From positions 15,342 through 62,656 of the forward strand of contig DFHL01000123.1 of assembly GCA_002371315.1 (NCBI GenBank): DNA of 47,315 nucleotides, in the 5' to 3' direction. The translations under genes were made by a program, and so were the position numbers. The stretch comes from Bacteroidales bacterium UBA3724. Lineage in GTDB: Bacteria; Bacteroidota; Bacteroidia; Bacteroidales; P3. The notes under the pieces were generated by a model that worked only from the letters and a program-made list of their open reading frames with translations, was not told the DNA's origin and made no database searches. Each line of letters starts with the position of its first letter. Within the stretch, counting starts at the first letter, position 1. This document shows, piece by piece, positions 26,901 through 35,446 of this stretch.

Positions 26901-27755
26901 AGTATTTCATTCTACAAAAACGTCTCGTCGGAAAACGGATACGACTTCTTCCGATTCTATATCGACGACGTTATGCAGGAAGAGTTAAGCGGAACCGAAA
27001 ACAACTGGAGTCGCAGCGCCTACTTCGTAACTGCAGGCACCCACACATTCCGCTTCAGCTACCAGAAAGACTATTCCGTCAACGGCGGCAGCGACTGCGC
27101 CTGGATCGACAACCTGCACCTGCCAATCAACGGCAAGATCTACAACTACATCCTCGACACAATCTGTCAAGGTGGCGAATACGCATTCCTCGACACCGTG
27201 CTCAGCACCGAAGACTACGAGGCTGAAATATTCCACTATGCCGACTCGAGCGAAAACGACATCTACTACCTCACCCTCGTACTGACGCCCGTCCCCGAAG
27301 TGACCATCAGCGGCGGCGACGTGACCGTCCGCAAAGGCGAGTCGGTCCGCCTCATCGCCACAGGTGCCGAATCATACATCTGGAGCAGCGGCGAAACCAA
27401 CCCGATCATTGACATATACCCCACCGAAACAACAACCTACACCGTCACCGGCTACAACGGCAGCTGCAGTTCGACGGCATCGACGACCATCATCGTTGAA
27501 GGAACCATCGGCATCCATACGGCAGAACGCAACGATATCAGCCTCTTCCCCAACCCGACAACAGCAACCGTCAACATCAATTTCAAGCCAGGCAATATCG
27601 TTGTCACCGACGCTACAGGCCGTAAGGTTATAGAATTTGAAAGCACCGACGCACAATGCTCGCTCGATGTCAGCAACCTGCCTAATGGCATCTACTTCGT
27701 CCAGGCCAACAGCGACGACGGCAGCAAAGCCACGGCAAAGTTCATCAAAAAATAG
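23949..27755 (+). CDS. Gingipain-like C25 cysteine protease with T9SS sorting domain
   Basis: The 1268-residue protein has a signal peptide (MKKLFIFASLLCLTT, cut near AQ at 19-20), a propeptide-like region (about 25-215), and the caspase-like gingipain domain. Catalytic candidates are His455 in NYTAHGSTTSWG and Cys488 in GNCCLTNSF. The upstream VLFVGDIAQVPAF and CYYGRFSA segments match C25 structure. An Ig-like segment follows, then repeated adhesin-like beta domains (about 740-990), a domain with GSDQWIHGTYPWQIV resembling cleaved-adhesin modules, and a PKD-like part. It ends with a T9SS C-terminal domain (FPNPTTATVNI, GIYFVQA, KFIKK). It should be displayed on or released from the cell surface. 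P1 specificity cannot be read from the sequence. I chose ATG 23949. Confidence 0.93.
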   Translation: MKKLFIFASLLCLTTLIKAQPCQVKQSDYSQIRLKFDTPELTVTQTSLMKQEFTSLKLKGFTLQTAAGKPELPTMVNIIEVPLGDGLKYTVEAIQCDTIDGSEIGIRNEIIPAQPSRRKSDTSPVTLVKDENAYKLNAFYGDPMIELEAIGIARNRNLASVKFNPVRWNPVTNQLIIVKSLTINIQQHNADIAATKRMQQLYASPAFNSSANVINSLGSKDNNTNAPLRYTIVAHSSFRGALDEFAAWKTRKGFLVDLVYTDDANVGSTTSSIKTYLQGLYDNATASSPAPTYVLFVGDIAQVPAFYLTAYGENQYSDLSYCCWTGNDNLPDCYYGRFSAQTLAHLTPQISKTLMYEQYTFPDPTYLNTAALIAGVDRGTTSDNAYKYGDPAMDYVAKTYVTTENGFNNIVYYKNNTSFAPTGVTVTGSSQASGTSAALRNLYNSGCGFVNYTAHGSTTSWGDPSFTNSNVNQMTNNNKPMVMIGNCCLTNSFQIDACFGETLLRKGNNAGAVGYIGGSNSTYWTEDFYWTVGIRTSISNTMNTSYNASNLGMYDRLYHSHNETYDKWYLTMGAMIQAGNMAVQASSTSSDMKLYYWQIYHLMGDPSLMPYIQGEASTMNPNIQTAITVGSTSLNLSALPPYAYIGFTDPENNLIGAAFANANGNATLTFPAISNVAEYTIVVTAQGFQPYTQTINAIANGPYVSAVDMTPNATLTANEDINFDITLQNLGVDNAQTLSIEFQNLDGSILLDTTGIINLGTTLAAGQQLTLNNVCSGHIWGNTPDQRQASIKVIVRWGNTANDLSAATYTFSINADNLRMQSYTVDSSDLNTNGTATITISNKNIGHANLTNATISLISLDPAFDVTTPSYTVSDIAAGVPCRQTFNLVLNGEVPTNRTVVLIQAINNGFRTTNDTVSIIFGRDNSIITFEDNTWGSDQWIHGTYPWQIVSQDAYQGTHCARSYNCGSNNNSDLSITWTSTIDDSISFYKNVSSENGYDFFRFYIDDVMQEELSGTENNWSRSAYFVTAGTHTFRFSYQKDYSVNGGSDCAWIDNLHLPINGKIYNYILDTICQGGEYAFLDTVLSTEDYEAEIFHYADSSENDIYYLTLVLTPVPEVTISGGDVTVRKGESVRLIATGAESYIWSSGETNPIIDIYPTETTTYTVTGYNGSCSSTASTTIIVEGTIGIHTAERNDISLFPNPTTATVNINFKPGNIVVTDATGRKVIEFESTDAQCSLDVSNLPNGIYFVQANSDDGSKATAKFIKK

Positions 27756-27781
27756 CGGACCATTTTCGCAAAAAACAATCT

Positions 27782-27830
27782 AAGTCAGCCGGATTGGAAC
27801 AAAATTCCAAATCCGGCTGACTTCATTTTT
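27782..27830 (+). terminator. Intrinsic terminator after the C25 protease gene
   Basis: An 18-19 bp stem with one bulged T (AAGTCAGCCGGATT-GGAA and its complement) encloses a short A-rich loop, and CATTTTT follows. It lies 27 nt past the stop. Confidence 0.88.
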
Positions 27831-27971
27831 ACAACCAAGACGCTTTACGACAAATACAAACCACAAAACTAAATCCCTGACCATCAATAATAAGCAAACT
27901 AAACTTACCTAAAATGCAAAATAAAACAAAAGAAATCACAACAAAATAGGCGTTCATCTTCATTTTTATCG

Positions 27972-27979
27972 TAACTTTG
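27972..27979 (+). promoter_or_regulatory. -7 promoter element of the arginine decarboxylase gene
   Basis: TAACTTTG fits TAnnTTTG and is followed by GC, a frequent context for Bacteroidota RNA starts. The predicted leader of about 70 nt contains a small hairpin (CCG-A5-GACGG region). The -33 box is weak (GTTC near 27952). The gap 27831-27971 otherwise holds only AT-rich sequence. Confidence 0.6.
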
Positions 27980-28054
27980 CAGCCCAAAATAAGACAATCC
28001 GAAAAAGACGGATTGGGCAAAAAACAGGTTGTTCAACTAAAAAATATTTGAAAA

Positions 28055-29455
28055 ATGAAGAACAAATATTATGATTTAATCGACCAGACATTCGAGTTCC
28101 CGCAGGATGAATTCCGCACCGAAGACGGCGAACTCTACTTCCACGACATACCATTGATGGAAGTCATAAAACAATACGGAACACCCCTGAAGATAACCTA
28201 TTTGCCCAAAATAAGTTCACAAATTCAACGAGCCAAACGTCTCTTCAACGTCGCCATAGCCAAAACCGACTACCGCGGCACTTACAACTACTGCTACTGC
28301 ACCAAGAGCAGCCACTTCAGCTTCGTGATGGAAGAGGCACTGAAGAACGACATCAACCTCGAAACCTCGTCGGCATTCGACATCAACCTAATTCAGGAGC
28401 TCTACAACAGTGGCCTGATTGACAAAAATATATTCATCGTAAGCAACGGTTTCAAACGCCAGCAGTATATCGACAATATCGCCGAGCTGTACAAAGACGG
28501 CTTCCACAACATCGTACCCATAATCGACAACAAACACGAGATGACAATGCTCGACGAAGCCTTGCAAGACCCCGAAGTGCCGATGAAGATAGGCATCCGC
28601 ATCGCCTCGGAAGAGGAGCCCAAGTTCGACTTCTACACCTCGCGTCTGGGCATCCGCTACCACGACATCGTGTCGTTCTACGAAGAGACAATAAAGAACA
28701 ACCCGAAGTATACCTTCAAGATGCTGCATTTCTTCATCAACACAGGCATCCGCGACACAGCCTACTATTGGAACGAGCTGGCCAAATGCGTCAACGTCTA
28801 CTGCGACCTCAAACACGTATGCCCCGAACTCGACTCGCTCAACATCGGCGGCGGATTCCCAATCAAAAACTCGCTGGCCGCCAACTACGACTACGAATAT
28901 ATGGCTGAAGAAATACTGGCACAGATCAAAAACATCTGCACTATCCGCGGCGTCGACGAGCCAAACATCTTCACCGAATTCGGTTCCTTCACCGTCGGCG
29001 AAAGCGGCGCAACACTCTATAGCATCCTCGACCAGAAACAGCAGAACGACCGCGAGCTGTGGTATATGATCGACTCGTCGTTCATCACCACGCTGCCCGA
29101 CACGTGGGGCATCAACCAGCGCTTCATTATGCTTCCCATCAACCACTGGGACTGCGAATACCAGCGTGTGTTCCTCGGAGGTCTGACCTGCGACAGCGAA
29201 GACTACTACAACGCCGACAGCCACGCCAACGCCATCTTCCTGCCCAAACTGCAGAAAGACGAGCCTCTTTATATCGGATTCTTCCATACCGGCGCCTATC
29301 AGGAGAGCCTCGGCGGATACGGCGGCATCCAACACTGCCTCATCCCTGCCCCAAAGCACATCATCATCGACAAGGACGAAAACGGCGACTACACAACCAA
29401 ATTGTTTGCTAAAGAACAGAGCCACAAGTCGATGCTGAAAATATTGGGTTACTGA
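28055..29455 (+). CDS. speA: Arginine decarboxylase, short Bacteroidota form (fold III, PLP)
   Basis: 466 residues with an alanine-racemase-like PLP barrel followed by a C-terminal beta domain. The PLP lysine is expected in YCYCTKSSHF (Lys89 or thereabouts). The glycine loop SLNIGGGFP and the E-F-G-S-F-T stretch after NIFTEFG are family-typical. A C-terminal HTGAYQESLGGYGG carries the catalytic region seen in group III decarboxylases. It produces agmatine for polyamine synthesis. The protein is shorter than E. coli SpeA (658 residues), as usual in this phylum. Ornithine, lysine or diaminopimelate activity cannot be fully excluded by eye. The FKBP gene follows 48 nt downstream. Confidence 0.87.
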   Translation: MKNKYYDLIDQTFEFPQDEFRTEDGELYFHDIPLMEVIKQYGTPLKITYLPKISSQIQRAKRLFNVAIAKTDYRGTYNYCYCTKSSHFSFVMEEALKNDINLETSSAFDINLIQELYNSGLIDKNIFIVSNGFKRQQYIDNIAELYKDGFHNIVPIIDNKHEMTMLDEALQDPEVPMKIGIRIASEEEPKFDFYTSRLGIRYHDIVSFYEETIKNNPKYTFKMLHFFINTGIRDTAYYWNELAKCVNVYCDLKHVCPELDSLNIGGGFPIKNSLAANYDYEYMAEEILAQIKNICTIRGVDEPNIFTEFGSFTVGESGATLYSILDQKQQNDRELWYMIDSSFITTLPDTWGINQRFIMLPINHWDCEYQRVFLGGLTCDSEDYYNADSHANAIFLPKLQKDEPLYIGFFHTGAYQESLGGYGGIQHCLIPAPKHIIIDKDENGDYTTKLFAKEQSHKSMLKILGY

Positions 29456-29503
29456 TAATATTTTCTATTCCGAAACGTTAAAGCAACAAAAAAACACAAA
29501 ACA

Positions 29504-30232
29504 ATGAAGAAAATACTTTTTGCAGCCCTAACGCTCAGCCTGATTGCAACAGCCACATCGTGCCACAAGAATGGCACCGTTGTCGTCGATACCGACGCGA
29601 CACCTGAACTCAAGACACAGAACGACAGCCTGAGCTGGGCGCTCGGACTCAGCATAGCCCAAAACATCGCCGCAACAGGCATCGACGTCAACCGCGAAAT
29701 GCTGATCCAGTCCATCTACACAACCTTGGACCAAAAGCAACAGCCAATGACGCAGACCCAGACCTACGACCTGCTACAGGAAATCGAGAGGTTGGCTTAC
29801 CTCAACCGCTCCAAGACCCAGAAGACGCAACTCGAAGACACACGCGCCCGCGAGGCCGAGTACTTCGCCAACCTTGTGAAAACCAATCCAAACGTCAAGA
29901 AAAGCGACAAGGGTTTCTACTATGAAGTCATAAAAGAAGGCAACGGTCGCCAAGGAGCGCCAGGCCTTGTCGTCGTTTTCGACTACAAGGGAAGCTTCAC
30001 AAACGGACAGATTTTCGACCAGACCTACGGCAACCGCGATGCCATCACACACGTTGTCAGCGAAACAATGATGCCTGGCTTAATCGACGCATTCTCAATG
30101 ATGAAGGCCGGAAGCACATACCGCTTCTATTTCCCAGCCGAGAAGGCTTTTGGAGCCAATGGCACAGAAGGTATACCGCCCTTCTCGACAGTGATTTACG
30201 ATATCGAGCTGCACGAGGTGCGCGATTTGTGA
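29504..30232 (+). CDS. FKBP-type peptidyl-prolyl isomerase lipoprotein
   Basis: 242 residues with a lipoprotein signal (MKKILFAALTLSLIAT, lipobox ATSC with Cys20). An FKBP_N-like helical dimerisation region (about 40-120) contains SLSWALGLSIAQNI, and the FKBP domain lies at about 135-240. The catalytic fold shows VVFDYKGSFTNGQIFDQTY, then PGLIDAFSMMKAGSTYRFYFPAEKAFGANG and IPPFSTVIYDIEL (read in pieces). It likely helps fold envelope proteins. It faces the beta-helix gene tail to tail with a gap of 12 nt and no obvious shared terminator. Confidence 0.92.
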   Translation: MKKILFAALTLSLIATATSCHKNGTVVVDTDATPELKTQNDSLSWALGLSIAQNIAATGIDVNREMLIQSIYTTLDQKQQPMTQTQTYDLLQEIERLAYLNRSKTQKTQLEDTRAREAEYFANLVKTNPNVKKSDKGFYYEVIKEGNGRQGAPGLVVVFDYKGSFTNGQIFDQTYGNRDAITHVVSETMMPGLIDAFSMMKAGSTYRFYFPAEKAFGANGTEGIPPFSTVIYDIELHEVRDL

Positions 30233-30244
30233 TGCTGACGGTCA

Positions 30245-31783
30245 CTAACGGTCGTTGATCATATTGACCATACGGCCACCGCCCAGGTCGACATCCTTAT
30301 AGTTGATGCGAAACAGGCCGCTGGTCGAAAAACGATGCTTCGTAAAATAGAGGTCGCAACGCTCGCGACGCCCACGACGCAAAGTCCTAAGTCCGTTGAT
30401 TTCTATCGTTTCGATATAATCAACGGGCTTTTTGCATTCCGACAGGGTACCTGTAGGCTCGATGATTTCGATGCGACGTGTCAGGAACGGCAGGTTGACG
30501 GTGAGGTCCTCGACATAGACATTGGGCCAGCAACGCGGTGCCAGCTCGGAGCGCGGATTCGGCGTAGTGGAGAGCAGCATAACGTTGACCAGGGCGTGGT
30601 GTCGCAGCGTGGCGTCAAATGTGCAGTGGCGTATGTGTATGTCGAAGGGGGTATAGGCGTTGTAGGACGAGCGGATGCGGACAGGAATACAGTCGATGAA
30701 GTGGCAGCTGTCGAACACCACATCGCCATACATCGACGAAAACTGGGTCTGCTTGTTGCGGAAAGTGCAGTTCACCAGACGAGCATCGCGGCCGTAACAG
30801 TGTATGTCGAAACGGTTTACGTCGCATTCGCGTAGCGTGATTTTGTTGACATTGTTGGTTCCAAAAACACCCCAGGCTGCATCGGCCACAAAGCGGACGA
30901 AGGTTGTGTTGTACACATTGTTCATACCGATGGCATAGCCGTATGCACCTGGATATGAGTAGGTCGAGTCAATACGCACATCCTGCACCGTGCAGTTGGC
31001 ACTATTGTTGATGCTGATGGCACGGTCGGCATTGAACTTGGTTTTCGGTGTCGTGATATGGATGTTGCGAAGCAGCACATTATTCTGATAGCTCACAGAA
31101 AAACAGTACGTTTTATGCTTTTCATTGCGGCCTCGATGAATGGTGACATTCTCAATCACCTTAGGCTCTGTAGTGACCGGCACATAAGTGCAACTGGGCT
31201 CGGCAGCAGAGTCCATATAGGTTGTCACAGGATGGTTCAGGCCACGTCCGTCGCTGACAAACAGCAAGTCGTTGCGATAAACAGCATAGTCATACCCTTC
31301 GCGGAAAGTCCATTTGTTTTTGTCGGCAACAATAAGCAGATATTCGCCGGCCTGCAGTTCGGGCACTTGCCGGAAGTCGCTACTATCCAGCAGGGCACGG
31401 TCTATGTTGATATTCTTCGGACTTTCGCCTTTCAGCGCAAACAGGGTGACGTCACGCTCCGAGTCGTTGCGCACAAAGATGACAGCGCCGGCGAAATCGG
31501 TACTGTTAGTCAAAGGCATAGTCTGCGCATCGTCGGGTATTTCGAGCCAGATGGTGTCAATGCCGGCATACGACACAGGGCGGCCGCTGGCGGCAGCATC
31601 TTTATGGCAGGCATACAGAGCATTATAGCGCTCCTTGCCGTCCTTGGCATCGCGCAATCCGTACAGCAGCGGGTTGAGCGGTTCTTCCTGCATTGTTGCT
31701 CCACTCTGCATCCGTTCGGGCTGTTGGGCCCAGGCCGGGAGACAGACGAGCAGCAACGTCGCGAAAAGCGTAAGTTTTCTCAT
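30245..31783 (-). CDS. Exported right-handed beta-helix protein
   Basis: The 512-residue protein has a Sec signal peptide (MRKLTLFATLLLVCLPAWA). From about residue 200 to 450 it shows the short repeating hydrophobic rungs of a pectate-lyase-like parallel beta-helix (ENVTIHRGRNEKHK, LLRNIHITTP, CTVQDVRIDST, TLRECDVNRFDIH). I do not see lyase or hydrolase catalytic residues that I can assign, so the substrate, perhaps a polysaccharide, is open. No sorting domain or lipobox is present, suggesting a periplasmic location. It lies 52 nt below ileS on the same strand, beyond a strong hairpin, and may have its own start of transcription in that hairpin-distal gap. Confidence 0.75.
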   Translation of the reverse strand: MRKLTLFATLLLVCLPAWAQQPERMQSGATMQEEPLNPLLYGLRDAKDGKERYNALYACHKDAAASGRPVSYAGIDTIWLEIPDDAQTMPLTNSTDFAGAVIFVRNDSERDVTLFALKGESPKNINIDRALLDSSDFRQVPELQAGEYLLIVADKNKWTFREGYDYAVYRNDLLFVSDGRGLNHPVTTYMDSAAEPSCTYVPVTTEPKVIENVTIHRGRNEKHKTYCFSVSYQNNVLLRNIHITTPKTKFNADRAISINNSANCTVQDVRIDSTYSYPGAYGYAIGMNNVYNTTFVRFVADAAWGVFGTNNVNKITLRECDVNRFDIHCYGRDARLVNCTFRNKQTQFSSMYGDVVFDSCHFIDCIPVRIRSSYNAYTPFDIHIRHCTFDATLRHHALVNVMLLSTTPNPRSELAPRCWPNVYVEDLTVNLPFLTRRIEIIEPTGTLSECKKPVDYIETIEINGLRTLRRGRRERCDLYFTKHRFSTSGLFRINYKDVDLGGGRMVNMINDR

Positions 31784-31800
31784 AGGTATATACTTTTAAA

Positions 31801-31836
31801 ATGATTTGCGGCGGGCCGCAGCCCGCCGCAAATCAT
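31801..31836 (-). terminator. 16-bp palindromic hairpin between ileS and the beta-helix gene
   Basis: Perfect arms 31801-31816 and 31821-31836 enclose the loop CGCA, and the outermost base overlaps the ileS stop codon. On the minus strand a short TTTAAAAG tract follows, so termination is plausible but may be leaky. The GC core matches the M16 terminator core at 18 of 22 positions, hinting at a dispersed palindromic element used as a terminator. Confidence 0.7.
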
Positions 31837-34800
31837 CATATTTTCTTGACAATAATCTTGGCGGGAACGCCGTCAACGATTGAGATTTCCTGCGTGTCGG
31901 GCGTATCTTCGACCGTCGGCACCAGCTCGAGGCTTTCGGTGAGCGTCTCGCTGCATATATAGTCGCGATGACGGCACACGGCACCGTCCCACTGGCCGCT
32001 TTGCAGCATAACGCTGATGCGGTCGGTGACATCAAAGCCCTCCTTGCGGATGTTCTGGATACGGTTCACCAGCTCGCGGGCTATGCCTTCATCAACGAGC
32101 TCGTCGGTCAGGGTAATGTCGAGCGCCACGGTGAGGCTGCCTTCATTGGCCACAACCCATCCGGGGATGTCCTGCGTGGCGATGTCGACATCGCTGAGCA
32201 GCAGTTCGACTGGCTGTCCGTCGACAGTGAGGTCGCAGCGGCCGTTGGTTTCCAGCTCGTTGATCTGCTGCTGGCTGAAAGCCGTCACGGTAGCGGCTAT
32301 CGACTTCATAATCTTGCCATAGCGCGGACCGAGGGTCTTGAAATTGGGCTTGATGCTCTTGACCAGCAGGTTATTGTCCTTGGCCAGGAACTCCACATCC
32401 TTGACGTTCAGTTCGCTGCAGATGAGGGCTTTGACCTGCTCCACCTGCTGGCGGAAATTGTCGTCGCGTACCGGCAGAACAATTTTGGCAAGCGGCTGAC
32501 GCACACGCAGATTACTCTTCTTGCGCAGCGACAGACCCATCGAGCAAATCTTCTGAGCCAGCTGAGTGCGCTCCTCGAGCGACTTGACAATCAGCTCTTC
32601 GTGCACCGTGGGGAAAGCCACGTGATGGACCGACTCGGCCGCTTCGCGGTGCGTCACGCTGTTCAGGTCCTGATACAGGCGCTCGCTGAAGAACGGCGCG
32701 ATAGGCGACATCAGGCGTGCCAGCGTCTCGAGGCAGGTATAAAGCGTTTGATAAGCCGAAATCTTGTCGGTCGTATAGTCGCCCTTCCAGAAGCGGCGGC
32801 GGCTGAGGCGCACATACCAGTTGCTCAGGTTGGCGTCGACAAACTCCTGTATGGCGCGGCCGGCACGCGTGGGCTCGTAGTCGCCAAAGGCCTCGTCGAC
32901 AGTCTTCACCAGCGTGTTCAGCTCGCTGAGAATCCAGCGGTCTATCTCGGGACGCTCCTCGGGGGCGATGTCAGCCTCCTTGTACTCGAAGCCGTCAAGG
33001 TTGGCATAGAGCGCGAAGAAACTATACGTATTATACAGAGTTCCAAACAGTTTGCGGCGCACCTCGTCGACACCTTCGGCATCGAACTTCAGGTTGTCCC
33101 ACGGCTGGCTGTTGGTGATCATATACCAGCGCGTAGCGTCGGGACCGTATTTCTTCAGCGTCTCGAACGGGTCGACGCCGTTGCCCAGACGCTTCGACAT
33201 CTTGTTGCCGTTCTTGTCGAGCACCAGGCCGTTGCTGATGACGTTCTTGAACGCAACGCTGTCGAAGCACATCGTGGCGATAGCGTGCAGCGTGTAGAAC
33301 CATCCACGCGTCTGGTCGACACCCTCGGCGATAAAGTCGGCCGGGAACTGGTCCTTGCGCAGCTCCTCGCCCATATAGTGGATCTGGGCGTAAGGCATAG
33401 CGCCGCTGTCGAACCAAACATCAATCAGGTCGGGCTCGCGACGCATCGGCTTACCGCTTGGCGAAACCAGGATAACGCCGTCGATATAAGGGCGATGCAG
33501 GTCGAACGAATTGATGTCGTCGCTTGCATACGGATTGTCCTTCATCAGTCCTGCGGCCACAGCCTTGTCGATCTCTTCGCGCAGCTGCTTGACGCTGCCG
33601 ATGCAGATCTCCTCGCGGCCGTCCTCGGTGCGCCAGATGGGCAGCGGCGTGCCCCAGTAGCGGCTGCGGCTCAGGTTCCAGTCCACGATATTCTCCAGCC
33701 AGTTGCCGAAGCGGCCCGTGCCAGTGGCCTCGGGCTTCCAGTTGATGGTCTTGTTCAACTCTATCATACGCTCTTTCAGCGCCGTAGTGCGGATAAACCA
33801 GCTGTCGAGCGGATAGTAGAGCACCGGCTTGTCGGTGCGCCAGCAGTGGGGATAGCTGTGCGTGTGCTTCTCGCTCTTGAAAAGCTTGCCCTCGCCTTTC
33901 AGCATCACCACAATCTCGACGTCAAGGCTCATATCCTTCTCGGTCTTGGTGGGGTCGAAGGCATTCTTGACAAACTTGCCGGCGTAGGGCGCATAAAGGT
34001 CGACGTTGACATTCTCTTTAACCCATTCGGCATCAAGCTCTTCGAGCGGAGCGAAGCGACCCTGGCGGTCCACCATAGGCATCTGCTTGCCGTCGCGGTC
34101 GTAGAGCAGCAGGTCACCGATGCCAGCCTTCTTGGCCACGCGGGCATCGTCGGCACCGAAAGTGGGCGCGATATGGACAATGCCGGTACCGTCCTCGGTG
34201 GTGACATAGTCGCCCAGGATGATGCGGAAAGCCTCGTTTTCAGTGGCTTGACGATGGGTCTGCGCGGCGCTGTCCACGACGGTCGGCTTCACCCAGGGAA
34301 TCAGCTGCTCGTAGCGCAGTCCCTCAAGGTCCGTTCCCTTGCATTCGGCAACGACTTTATATTTCGGCTCCTCGCCGTCCTTGGTCGGGAACATACTATT
34401 CACCAACGCTTTAGCCATAATGATGCGGCAGGGCTGCTCGGTGTAGGGATGCACCGTTTCGAGCAGCACATAGTCGATCGAAGGCCCGACACAGAGAGCC
34501 GTATTGCTCGGCAGGGTCCAGGGCGTTGTGGTCCAAGCGATAGCGTAAGTCTTTAGCTCAGTCTTGAATGCAGCAGCCAGCTTTCCGCTTTCAGCTTTCA
34601 GTTCGAACATCGCCACGCAGGTGGTGTCCTTCACGTCGCGGTAGCATCCCGGCAGGTTCAGCTCGTGGCTCGACAGGCCGGTGCCGGCAGCGGGGCTGAA
34701 AGGCTGGATGGTGTAGCCCTTATAGAGCAAACCCTTGTCGTACAGTTTCTTGAGCAGAAACCAAAGGGTTTCGATGTATTCGTTCTCGAAGGTGATGTAA

Positions 34801-35240
34801 GGGTTCTTCAGGTCGACCCAATAGCCCATCTGCTTGGTCAGTTCATCCCACAAATCCTTGTATTTCAACACCTCGGTGCGGCAGGCGCGGTTATATTCGT
34901 CCACGCTGATTTTCTTGCCGATGTCCTCTTTGGTGATGCCGAGGGTTTTCTCGACGCCCAGTTCGACGGGAAGGCCGTGGGTATCCCAACCGGCCTTGCG
35001 GTCGACGTGGAAGCCCTTCTGCGCCTTGTAGCGGCAGAAGACATCCTTGATGGTGCGAGCCATAACGTGGTGAATACCAGGCTTGCCGTTGGCTGACGGC
35101 GGGCCGTCGTAGAACACGAAAGCCGGATGGCCTTCGCTGAGTTTCTGACCTTTCTCGAAGGTCTCGTTTTCTTCCCACCAGCGGCGCACTTCTTCGCCGA
35201 TGCGGGTCAAATCAAGCTGCTTATATTCGTTGTATTTCAT
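31836..35240 (-). CDS. ileS: Isoleucyl-tRNA synthetase, IleS2-like with a GxHH signature
   Basis: This 1134-residue class I synthetase charges tRNA-Ile. It has an N-terminal nucleotide-binding fold, the CP1 editing domain (about 185-400, including the WTTTPWTLPSNTA motif), KMSKR at about 679-683, and a long C-terminal anticodon-binding region without a Cys4 zinc ribbon. This is the eukaryote-like IleS2 layout. The first signature motif, expected as HxGH, reads GIHH at residues 55-58 (in NGKPGIHHVMART): His and Gly are swapped. I chose ATG 35240; an in-frame TTG two codons upstream is less likely. It stands alone, with a -7 element at 35311. Confidence 0.96.
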   Translation of the reverse strand: MKYNEYKQLDLTRIGEEVRRWWEENETFEKGQKLSEGHPAFVFYDGPPSANGKPGIHHVMARTIKDVFCRYKAQKGFHVDRKAGWDTHGLPVELGVEKTLGITKEDIGKKISVDEYNRACRTEVLKYKDLWDELTKQMGYWVDLKNPYITFENEYIETLWFLLKKLYDKGLLYKGYTIQPFSPAAGTGLSSHELNLPGCYRDVKDTTCVAMFELKAESGKLAAAFKTELKTYAIAWTTTPWTLPSNTALCVGPSIDYVLLETVHPYTEQPCRIIMAKALVNSMFPTKDGEEPKYKVVAECKGTDLEGLRYEQLIPWVKPTVVDSAAQTHRQATENEAFRIILGDYVTTEDGTGIVHIAPTFGADDARVAKKAGIGDLLLYDRDGKQMPMVDRQGRFAPLEELDAEWVKENVNVDLYAPYAGKFVKNAFDPTKTEKDMSLDVEIVVMLKGEGKLFKSEKHTHSYPHCWRTDKPVLYYPLDSWFIRTTALKERMIELNKTINWKPEATGTGRFGNWLENIVDWNLSRSRYWGTPLPIWRTEDGREEICIGSVKQLREEIDKAVAAGLMKDNPYASDDINSFDLHRPYIDGVILVSPSGKPMRREPDLIDVWFDSGAMPYAQIHYMGEELRKDQFPADFIAEGVDQTRGWFYTLHAIATMCFDSVAFKNVISNGLVLDKNGNKMSKRLGNGVDPFETLKKYGPDATRWYMITNSQPWDNLKFDAEGVDEVRRKLFGTLYNTYSFFALYANLDGFEYKEADIAPEERPEIDRWILSELNTLVKTVDEAFGDYEPTRAGRAIQEFVDANLSNWYVRLSRRRFWKGDYTTDKISAYQTLYTCLETLARLMSPIAPFFSERLYQDLNSVTHREAAESVHHVAFPTVHEELIVKSLEERTQLAQKICSMGLSLRKKSNLRVRQPLAKIVLPVRDDNFRQQVEQVKALICSELNVKDVEFLAKDNNLLVKSIKPNFKTLGPRYGKIMKSIAATVTAFSQQQINELETNGRCDLTVDGQPVELLLSDVDIATQDIPGWVVANEGSLTVALDITLTDELVDEGIARELVNRIQNIRKEGFDVTDRISVMLQSGQWDGAVCRHRDYICSETLTESLELVPTVEDTPDTQEISIVDGVPAKIIVKKI

Positions 35241-35310
35241 ATACAAAAATGATACTTTATTTTCTTATAGTCAGTCCGTTGCGCCAATAACGGCACATAC
35301 AAACAAACTA

Positions 35311-35318
35311 CAAAGATA
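35311..35318 (-). promoter_or_regulatory. Candidate -7 element of ileS
   Basis: On the minus strand this reads TATCTTTG (TAnnTTTG), 70 nt upstream of the ileS start. No ideal -33 TTG is visible. The divergent gap 35241-35446 also must carry the promoter of the plus-strand gene at 35447, which I could not identify. Confidence 0.45.
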
Positions 35319-35446
35319 CAAAAAAAATGGAAAACCGTAACTTTTTTGCCTGATGATAACGAAAAAAAGCATTTTGGCGCCGATCGGACAATAAACCGCA
35401 AAAATCTGCGTTTCAAGCACAGTATCAACCAAATCGGGAAGCTCAA

